From positions 310,001-374,000 of the forward strand of contig NZ_CP187926.1 in NCBI RefSeq assembly GCF_049933045.1: a stretch of 64,000 nt of DNA. Direction: 5' to 3'. Positions within the stretch are counted from its first letter, which is position 1; the number at the start of each line of letters is the position of its first letter. Below, one piece after another: positions 57,387 through 64,000 of this stretch. The notes under the pieces are model-generated. The model was not told the DNA's origin, ran no database searches, and was given only the letters and a program-made list of their open reading frames with translations. The position numbers were made by a program, and so were the translations under genes. Source of the DNA: Pseudocolwellia sp049933045 (GTDB taxonomy: Bacteria; Pseudomonadota; Gammaproteobacteria; Enterobacterales; Alteromonadaceae).

Positions 57387-57670
57387 ACGTTAATCAAATA
57401 GGTGTTATGCAACAAGAGGTTATTCAATTATTTGTGATCTAGCCATCAGTTATTCAGTAAGGATTTATTGTATAAGGCGATATAAATATTATTAACTAGC
57501 CATTTAAATATAATTTTTTTGAATGAAAAACCCAAATGAAAGGTCTTTATCAACTAAGCCTATATTCATTTCAGATTTTTAACTAAAGCATGTATCTGAA
57601 TAAGAATGCTTTAAATCGTCTTTTTTATTATCCGCTTTAATAGATTTAGTTAAAAACTTAGAAGGTATTC

Positions 57671-58732
57671 ATGAAATTATTTAATCACTCATTTTGTTAT
57701 TCTGCAGATCATAAATTTTGCACTAAATCTTTTGTCTTTAAAGTTATATTTAGTACTTTAATCGTTGTACTTGTTTTTATACTAGCGAATAAAGCTAATG
57801 CTGAAAATACTAGCACGGCAGGCGTTACTGAACCGGTTGTTAGCGCTGTTTGGCCTTCAAAAACATCTTATCGTTATGCAACAGTAGAAGGGCAGCGTAT
57901 TTTCTATCGTGAAGCGGGCGAGCAGCATAAACAGACTATTATTTTATTACATGGTTATCCGTCGTCTTCACATACGTATCGTGAGCTTATTCCATTATTA
58001 TCTGGACGTTACCATGTTATTGCACCTGATTATTTAGGTTCAGGTTATAGTGATCGCCCAGACCCATCTCAACAAAAATATACCTTTGATGTTTTAGCTC
58101 AGCACGTAGCAGGTTTGCTAAATACCCTTAATGTCGAGAAATACAGTTTATATATACAAGATTTTGGCGCGCCAGTTGGCTTTAGAATGTTATTAAATAA
58201 TCCAGATAAATTAGAAGTGTTAATTGTACAAAATGGTAATGCTTATTTGGAAGGTTTAACGCCACCAAGACAAGCTTTTTTCAAAAAAGCGAATCAAGAT
58301 AAATCTCTAGCTCAATCAGATAAAATTTATTCGTTTACTTCAGAATCAGCCATTATTAATAAACAGTATTTGAGAGATGTACCAAATAATATTGAAAGCA
58401 TGAGTCCAGATAGTTGGACCCAAGACTTACATTTTTTACAAACGAAAAAAGACAGAAACATTCAAGTTCAGTTACTGCAAGACTATTATAATAACTTACT
58501 TGATTACCCTAAGTGGCAAGCTTACTTACGTAAATATCAACCACCAACGTTAATTGTTTGGGGTAAAAAAGACCCTGCTTTTATTGCTGCTGGCGCTGAA
58601 GCTTATTTAAAAGATGTACCTAATGCTGAATTACACTTATTGGATTCAGGTCACTTTAGTGTTGAAGAAAAGTCAGTTGAAATTGCTCAATATATTGTTA
58701 ACTTTATGAATAAAACGTTTACTCAAAAGTAA
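57671..58732 (+). CDS. Exported alpha/beta hydrolase (epoxide-hydrolase/haloalkane-dehalogenase-like)
   Basis: 353 residues. A signal or anchor segment lies at about 23-45 (VIFSTLIVVLVFILANKANAEN). The oxyanion region is LLHGYPSSSHTY, the nucleophile is Asp164 in IQDFGAPVG, and the catalytic His lies in DSGHFSVEE near the end. An Asp nucleophile points to epoxide hydrolase or dehalogenase chemistry rather than to a serine esterase; substrate unknown. Its TAA stop (58730-58732) touches the left end of a MITE-like element, so the last codons may have been altered by the insertion. Confidence 0.85.
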   Translation: MKLFNHSFCYSADHKFCTKSFVFKVIFSTLIVVLVFILANKANAENTSTAGVTEPVVSAVWPSKTSYRYATVEGQRIFYREAGEQHKQTIILLHGYPSSSHTYRELIPLLSGRYHVIAPDYLGSGYSDRPDPSQQKYTFDVLAQHVAGLLNTLNVEKYSLYIQDFGAPVGFRMLLNNPDKLEVLIVQNGNAYLEGLTPPRQAFFKKANQDKSLAQSDKIYSFTSESAIINKQYLRDVPNNIESMSPDSWTQDLHFLQTKKDRNIQVQLLQDYYNNLLDYPKWQAYLRKYQPPTLIVWGKKDPAFIAAGAEAYLKDVPNAELHLLDSGHFSVEEKSVEIAQYIVNFMNKTFTQK

Positions 58733-58998
58733 TACCAAACGGATTAATTTATTGAGCAACTTAGAGCTACATTAGCAAGCTTAGAACAAGCAAAATTGAT
58801 TAAACATAGTTATTCTATATTTTTTTAATTTTGTGATGTTATCAGTTTGCTAATGAGCTCCCAAAGGGCCAGAATTTAAAGGCTCATATGCCGCGTTATT
58901 GATTTTGACAAGGGAATAACCATTCTCTTCAATCAATGCCTTGCCTCTAAGCCTTTAAATTCTCGCTAAGTGAGCAATAAATTAGTCCGTTGGGTATA
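58732..58998. mobile_element. MITE-like repeat with 27-base terminal inverted repeats
   Basis: The left end 58732-58758 and the reverse complement of the right end (58971-58997) agree at 23 of 27 positions; both read ATACC.AACGGA.TAATTTATTG. The element is about 267 bases, has no ORF, and contains internal blocks (CCCAAAGGGCC, CGCGTTATTG, GAATAACC, GCCTTGCC). A TA target duplication is possible but not clear. Confidence 0.75.
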
Positions 58999-59059
58999 AG
59001 CTTTATTGATATGCGTAAACCTTCATTATGATTGGTTCATTTACCCTTTATTTATCATA

Positions 59060-59097
59060 AAAAAAGAGCTAATCATTGACTGATTAGCTCTTTTTTT
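59060..59097. terminator. Terminator after the M2 peptidase gene
   Basis: A 16-bp perfect stem (59060-59075 with 59081-59096), AAAAAAGAGCTAATCA / TGATTAGCTCTTTTTT, has a 5-base loop. A- and T-runs at either side make it bidirectional. Confidence 0.92.
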
Positions 59098-59126
59098 GAT
59101 CTTGTTTTTCTAACTGTTACAAAAGT

Positions 59127-60971
59127 TTAAAATCCACATTGCTTACCTTGGTTCTTTTCTTTTAACCAAGTTTGTAATGGTGAGAAATAATCTAATACAG
59201 CAGTAGCATCCATTTCTTCTTTACCTGTAAGAACTTTGTAAGCTTCTTGCCAAGGTTGGCTTGCACCCATTTCTAATACGGTATTTAACGCAGTTCCAGC
59301 TTCTTTGCTGTTGTAAATTGAACAACGATGAATTGGATCTGTATTACCTGATATTTCACAAAGTGCTTTATGAAATTCAAACTGTTGTACATGAGCTAAG
59401 AAGTAACGAGAATAAGGTGTTCCTCCAGGTATATGATATTTTGCTCCTGGATCAAAAGCATTTTCGTCACGATCAACCGGTGCGGCAATACCTTGGTATT
59501 GTTCACGTAATTCCCACCAAGCACTGTTGTAGTTTTCTGGTGTTATTTCGCCTGAATAAACACCCCAACGCCATTTATCAACAAGTAAACCAAATGGTAT
59601 AAAGGCAACTTTATCAAGCGCCATTTTAAGTAATAAACCTATGTCTTTCGATTCATCAGGAATGGTATCAATTAAGCCTATTTTCTTTAAGTATTTAGGT
59701 GTAACGGAAAGAGCAATAGTATCGCCAATTGCTTCGTGGAAGCCATCATTTGCACTGCCGCGATAAAGCTTAGGTTGATCTTTATAAGCACGCTGGTAAA
59801 AGTTATGACCTAACTCATGATGTATTACACCAAACTCTTCACCTGTTTTTTGAATACACATTTTGATGCGAATATCGTCTTTATCGTCAAGATCCCAAGC
59901 TGAGGCATGACAAATAACATCTCGATCTTCAGGTTTAGTAAATAATGAACGTGTCCAAAATGTCTCAGGTAAGGCATCAAAGCCTAATGAAGTGAAAAAC
60001 TGTTCAGCGCCTTTCACCATCTTTATTTCGTCGTAGTTATTTTTTTCTAATTGCGCTGTTACATCGTAACCAGGATCTGCATCTTCAGGAGCGACTAAAT
60101 CGTAAATGTTACCCCAAGATTGAGCCCACATATTACCTAACAAATGTGCTGGGATAGGTTTGTCTTGAGCAACTTTATCAATGCCATATTCTTCACCTAA
60201 TTCTGTTCGAACATAACAATGTAAGTCATCGTATAGTGGTTTTATTTGTCCCCATAAACGGTCAAGTTCTTTAGCAAAGTCGTCAGCAGGCATATCGTAT
60301 TTAGAACGCCACATAACGCCTAAATCTTTATAGCCTAAACCTTGAGCACCTTCGTTACCGAGTGCTGATTGTTCAACATATAAAGGCTTCATATCAGGGC
60401 TGATTTCTCGCCATCCTTCCCACATTTCTAATAACTCATCGTAATCACGCGAGTTCGCCATAATGCTAGATAGTTCGCCTAAGCTTAATACTTTACCTGA
60501 TTTATCAGTGTAAGTACCTTTACCATACATACCGTTTAATGCAGATGTTACTCGAGCGAGTTCAGCAGACTTCTCTGGATCTTGAGGAGCTGGCATTACT
60601 AAGCTTAGCTTTAACATATCTAGCTTACGTCTTTGATCAGCCGTAACTTCTACGCTGTCGAAGTTAGCTGCTTCCATCGCATATTTAACACCAACTTCTG
60701 TTATTTTTTGATTGGTTCTAGCAGATAATGCTTCTGTATCTTCAGTGATAAAGTTGCTATAAACCCATTCGACTTGATTGCCTTCTAAGCTAAGTTGTTC
60801 AAATTCTTTTTCAGCTTTAGTTAAAAATACTTCAGCATCTTGTGAAGTTAATACTTGTTGTTTACTTTGCTGTGCAACAGGTGCCGTCTGATCTGTAGAT
60901 GCTTGCCCACAGCCATATAATAAGGAAGTGATTACGAGTGTTAAGGAAGATAAGGTAAATGTTTTTTTCAT
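59127..60971 (-). CDS. Peptidase family M2 (ACE-like) lipoprotein
   Basis: 614 residues from ATG 60971; an in-frame GTG 12 bases upstream is less likely because MKKTFTLSSLTLVITSLLYGC is a clean lipoprotein signal. The zinc motif HELGH is His385-Glu386..His389, preceded by GVIHH. The layout matches bacterial homologues of angiotensin-converting enzyme, zinc dipeptidyl carboxypeptidases that release C-terminal dipeptides. Likely periplasmic and lipid-anchored. No partner gene is adjacent. Confidence 0.9.
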   Translation of the reverse strand: MKKTFTLSSLTLVITSLLYGCGQASTDQTAPVAQQSKQQVLTSQDAEVFLTKAEKEFEQLSLEGNQVEWVYSNFITEDTEALSARTNQKITEVGVKYAMEAANFDSVEVTADQRRKLDMLKLSLVMPAPQDPEKSAELARVTSALNGMYGKGTYTDKSGKVLSLGELSSIMANSRDYDELLEMWEGWREISPDMKPLYVEQSALGNEGAQGLGYKDLGVMWRSKYDMPADDFAKELDRLWGQIKPLYDDLHCYVRTELGEEYGIDKVAQDKPIPAHLLGNMWAQSWGNIYDLVAPEDADPGYDVTAQLEKNNYDEIKMVKGAEQFFTSLGFDALPETFWTRSLFTKPEDRDVICHASAWDLDDKDDIRIKMCIQKTGEEFGVIHHELGHNFYQRAYKDQPKLYRGSANDGFHEAIGDTIALSVTPKYLKKIGLIDTIPDESKDIGLLLKMALDKVAFIPFGLLVDKWRWGVYSGEITPENYNSAWWELREQYQGIAAPVDRDENAFDPGAKYHIPGGTPYSRYFLAHVQQFEFHKALCEISGNTDPIHRCSIYNSKEAGTALNTVLEMGASQPWQEAYKVLTGKEEMDATAVLDYFSPLQTWLKEKNQGKQCGF

Positions 60972-61201
60972 CGGATAATTCACTGTATTTTAAATGATGT
61001 TATTGAACTAAACAAAGTAGCCTTTTAGGACGATAAAAACAATATTTTAGATGCTATTTCAGCGTTAAATAATTCATCTATAAGTGTTATTTCTTTTTCA
61101 ATAAAGCTATATCGTATGAAAAATATTCCTATCATTATCTCTAGTAAGAAGAAGTTAATTTATTTCATCAAGTTTTAACTTAGCTTTGTGTCTCTGATAT
61201 A

Positions 61202-61242
61202 TTGACCTATGCTGGCGTATACGCTATTTTAAACAAACGTTT
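61202..61242 (+). promoter_or_regulatory. Promoter and operator-like palindrome of the PsrA-like gene
   Basis: TTGACC (61202-61207), a 17-base spacer and TATTTT (61225-61230) form a plausible sigma-70 promoter. Immediately downstream is AAAC-AAAC-GTTT (61231-61242), agreeing with the PsrA-type pattern of AAAC and GTTT around a short spacer. The overlap suggests autoregulation. Confidence 0.55.
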
Positions 61243-61310
61243 TAAATGCATTTCTTTTAAAATAATACGCTTTAATCCTATTTCATTTTCAAAAAAAGTT
61301 TGATGATACT

Positions 61311-61949
61311 ATGAGTACAAAAAGTAAAATTTTAGATGCGGCAGAACATTTATTTGCCATACATGGTTTTAATGGTACTTCGTTACGAGAAATAACGAGC
61401 CAAGCTGAAGTTAATTTAGCAGCGGTCAATTATCACTTTGGCTCTAAAAAAGAGCTGATCAAGGCGGTAATGTCGCGTTATATGAATGAGTTATCTCCGC
61501 GATTAGAAGCGGCTTTACAAGAAATTTGTGATGCTGAGAGAAAACCAACATTAACAGAAGTATTTTCTGCTTTTGTTGAGCCTTTATTATCGCTAAATGA
61601 ATATAAAGAAAATGGTACAAGTCATTTTTTACAGCTTTTAGGGCGCAGTTATACCGATAGCCAAGGTTTTTTACGTTGGTTTTTAACGAGTCACTATTCA
61701 GGTGTTATTAGTAACTTTGTTAAGGCTGTTTATAAAGCGTATCCAGAATTAACAGCAGAAGAAGTTTTCTGGCGTTTGCATTTTACTATGGGCACATTAG
61801 TTTTTACTATGTCTTCAAGTAATGCTTTACTTGATATTGCTAAAAATGATTTTGATAACAATATCGATATTTCTGGGATTATTCATAAAGTTATTCCGTA
61901 TATTGCTGCTGGTGTTGCTGCGCCAATCATGCCTTTAAATAATAAATAA
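61311..61949 (+). CDS. TetR-family regulator, PsrA-like
   Basis: 212 residues. The HTH domain (about 4-50) has SKILDAAEHLFAIHGFNGTSLREIT and LAAVNYHFGSKKELIKAVM, typical of the PsrA/FadR-type subgroup that senses long-chain acyl-CoA and controls beta-oxidation in Shewanella and Pseudomonas. The C-terminal domain (LHFTMGTLVFTMSS) also suits this group. The assignment to PsrA is by likeness and the operator-like palindrome at the promoter, not proven. Confidence 0.8.
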   Translation: MSTKSKILDAAEHLFAIHGFNGTSLREITSQAEVNLAAVNYHFGSKKELIKAVMSRYMNELSPRLEAALQEICDAERKPTLTEVFSAFVEPLLSLNEYKENGTSHFLQLLGRSYTDSQGFLRWFLTSHYSGVISNFVKAVYKAYPELTAEEVFWRLHFTMGTLVFTMSSSNALLDIAKNDFDNNIDISGIIHKVIPYIAAGVAAPIMPLNNK

Positions 61950-61963
61950 TAAATAATAAATAG

Positions 61964-61990
61964 AAGAGTTAACTTAAGCTTAACTCTTTT
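61964..61990 (+). terminator. Terminator after the PsrA-like gene
   Basis: A 9-bp stem, AAGAGTTAA (61964-61972) / TTAACTCTT (61980-61988), has a 7-base loop and is followed by TTCGTTTT. A moderate intrinsic terminator. Confidence 0.7.
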
Positions 61991-62115
61991 CGTTTTGTAT
62001 TCTTTAACTAAAGCCTTCTTCTGTTTTTTAGATAAACACATTCAGTTATATCCTTTCCTTTTGAATCATTTATAATTAACCCTAATCACTAAACTACAGA
62101 TAAATAATGGTTTTT

Positions 62116-63129
62116 ATGGGTCCTATAATGTTAGATGTGCTTGGCACGTCGTTAACCGCAGAAGATAAAGAATTATTAGAACATCCATTAGTGGGTGGCC
62201 TTATTTTATTTACCCGAAACTTTGAGTCGGTTGAGCAATTATCGGATTTAAATCTTCAAATACGCAAAGCCGCAGGTAAAGATATTCTTATTGCTGTTGA
62301 TCATGAAGGTGGCAGGGTACAAAGATTTCGCGACGGTTTCAGTATTATTCCTGCTATGGGCTCTTTGCTTACAAAAACACAACACGACTTTAATTTGGCT
62401 AAAGAGTTAGCTCAGCATTGTGGTTATGTAATGTCTACTGAAGTACAAGCCTGTAATATCGATATTAGCTTTGCACCTGTTTTAGATGTGAATGGTATTA
62501 GCGAAGTGATTGGTGATAGAGCTTTTGACTCGCAACCTGAACCCATTATTCATCTTGCCAATGCTTTCATTGATGGCATGCATTTGGCTGGAATGAAAGC
62601 GACAGGTAAGCATTTCCCAGGCCACGGAAGTGTTCAAGCTGATTCTCATATTGCGCTGCCTATTGATCCTCGCGGAAATTCAGAAATTGAATCTTTCGAT
62701 CTTTTACCTTTTAAACACTTAATTAAAGCCAATAAAATTGATGCTTTAATGCCAGCACATATTATATTTCCAGAAATTGATAGTGAATCAGTTGGCTTTT
62801 CTTCTTATTGGCTACAAGACATATTACGTAAACAGCTCGGTTTTGATGGTGTTATTTTTAGTGATGACTTATCAATGGAAGGAGCCTCTTGCGTAGGCGG
62901 CTATGTTGAACGAGCTGAAGCCGCGCAACAAGCAGGTTGTGACATGTTGTTATTATGTAATAACAGGGACGGTTGTATTAGTGTTATTGATAAAGCCAAT
63001 ATTGAAATTAATAAACTCAGCAACCAACGTATTGAACGCTTACTTAAAAATAGCCAAACAAGCTTTAGTCAGTTAAAGCAAAATATAAAATGGCAAGAGT
63101 CACGTAAGTTTATTGAAAAATACAGCTAA
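62116..63129 (+). CDS. nagZ: Beta-N-acetylhexosaminidase
   Basis: 337 residues from ATG 62116, chosen because MGPIMLDVLG aligns with the E. coli NagZ start; an ATG lies 9 bases upstream. Family GH3 motifs are VDHEGGRVQRF, GKHFPGHGS (catalytic His loop) and the nucleophile Asp in FSDDLSMEGA. It removes GlcNAc from anhydro-muropeptides during cell-wall recycling in the cytosol. Confidence 0.95.
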   Translation: MGPIMLDVLGTSLTAEDKELLEHPLVGGLILFTRNFESVEQLSDLNLQIRKAAGKDILIAVDHEGGRVQRFRDGFSIIPAMGSLLTKTQHDFNLAKELAQHCGYVMSTEVQACNIDISFAPVLDVNGISEVIGDRAFDSQPEPIIHLANAFIDGMHLAGMKATGKHFPGHGSVQADSHIALPIDPRGNSEIESFDLLPFKHLIKANKIDALMPAHIIFPEIDSESVGFSSYWLQDILRKQLGFDGVIFSDDLSMEGASCVGGYVERAEAAQQAGCDMLLLCNNRDGCISVIDKANIEINKLSNQRIERLLKNSQTSFSQLKQNIKWQESRKFIEKYS

Positions 63130-63177
63130 GCTATAAATAGTCCTTAAAAATAAACCTAGGTAGTTTTATGTTATCTA

Positions 63178-64000
63178 AACGATCTTTTCTTTGGTTAGCA
63201 CCGCTTTTAAGTTTCTGTTTTTATTATGTGCTTAGTCTTTCTGACTTAGCGTATATACCTGCTATTGCGGCAGCAATAACTATGCTTACCGTTATATGGT
63301 GGGTAACTGAAGCTATTCCTATCCCCGCAACTTCACTTGTTCCTTTTGCTTTGTTTCCATTATTTGGTGTTATTGATCATAAAGTTGCAGCGTTATCTTT
63401 AGGTAGTCACGTCATTCTATTATTAATGGGTGCATTTATGCTGTCTAAAGCAATAGAAAAAAGTGGCGCTCATGAACGTTTAGCTATGTATATGTTAAGA
63501 CTGGTGGGTGTTTCAAGTGGTAAGCGTTTAGTTTTTGGCTTTATGTTTGCTACTGCATTTTTGAGTATGTGGATATCAAATACAGCCACTACCTTGATCA
63601 TGTTACCGATGGCGCTCGCTATTCTAAAGCATGTTGATAATGCCTCATTAAAAGTTGCTTTAATATTAGGTATTGCCTATTCAGCTAGTGTTGGTGGAGT
63701 GGGAACGCCTATTGGAACACCACCCAATGTGATTTTTATGGGGATATATGAAGAGCAAACAGGACTAGAGTTTAGCTTCTTTTCTTGGATGAAAATAGGC
63801 ATACCTGTTGTTGTAGTATCTATTCCTTTGATCGGGTTATGGCTAACTCGAAATGTAAAATTAGAAAGTAATATCTCGCTACCTGAAATAGGGGCGTGGC
63901 GCACTGAAGAAAAACGCACATTAATCGTATTTGGTATAACTGCGCTTTTATGGATAACGCGTTTAGAGCCTTTTGGAGGCTGGAGTGAGTGGCTAAACAT
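63178..64000 (+). CDS. SLC13/DASS-family Na+:dicarboxylate (or sulfate) symporter (partial)
   Basis: 274 codons are present and the frame is open to the window edge. VIWWVTEAIPIPATSLVP, the substrate/sodium hairpin motif SNTATTLIMLP and GGVGTPIGTPPNVIF are signatures of the divalent anion:sodium symporters. The start is ATG 63178. It lies 48 bases after nagZ on the same strand. Dicarboxylate is the likeliest substrate class, but sulfate or phosphate cannot be excluded without the C-terminal half. Confidence 0.88.

Noticed and set aside
63677..64000. 107-codon ORF on the minus strand at the window end
   Set aside because: It opposes the SLC13 transporter frame, which carries clear family motifs.

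Overview
The window looks like a chromosomal segment of a marine, AT-rich gammaproteobacterium of the order Alteromonadales, most likely Colwelliaceae (Colwellia or Thalassotalea type). The reasons are low GC content, core genes that resemble E. coli and Shewanella homologues (metA, metH, serB, argS, prfC, mnmC, fabB, pdxB, asd, fimV, rimO, nagZ), the radA / PilZ / serB / ytjB neighbourhood, two large TonB-dependent receptors, and short repeats of a kind I associate with this order. The assignment is inference from reading; no database was searched. I see no rRNA, tRNA, CRISPR array, prophage or complete defence island.

Layout. 0-3.4 kb: a partial hydantoinase A-type gene and a GPH-family sugar:cation symporter, both on the minus strand. 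3.5-8.5 kb: methionine synthesis, with metA behind a MetJ-type operator, then an intergenic hairpin, metH and a strong terminator. 8.7-12.4 kb: a TonB-dependent receptor paired with an exported M19 dipeptidase. 12.4-19.8 kb: radA, a large double-PilZ protein with a possible structured RNA leader, serB, a YtjB/AhpA-type membrane protein and a TatD hydrolase. 19.9-27.2 kb: argS, prfC and mnmC. The prfC-mnmC gap holds a second, degenerate copy of the mnmC 3' end, a frameshifted lipoprotein gene and an IS200/IS605-type element.

27.2-35.3 kb: fabB behind a FabR-like palindrome, pdxB, asd, and fimV with an expanded acidic repeat array. 35.3-39.4 kb: a LysE exporter and six small, mostly uncharacterised genes. 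39.6-41.2 kb: rimO. 41.3-51.8 kb: a possible phosphoester/phosphate scavenging neighbourhood (metallophosphoesterase, TPR-sulfotransferase, TonB receptor, divergent glycerophosphodiesterase, OPA-like transporter, phytase-like lipoprotein). 52-64 kb: HU, a long non-coding gap with a repeat, the antiporter NhaP2, a TetR-controlled VOC/flavin-oxidoreductase pair, an exported alpha/beta hydrolase ending at a MITE-like element, an ACE-like M2 peptidase, a PsrA-like regulator, nagZ and a partial SLC13 transporter.

Most coding sequence is conventional. The points most worth following up are the structured leader before the double-PilZ gene, the metA-metH hairpin, the mnmC end duplication with its IS and broken lipoprotein gene, the FimV repeat array, the phosphoester locus and the MITE-like repeats.
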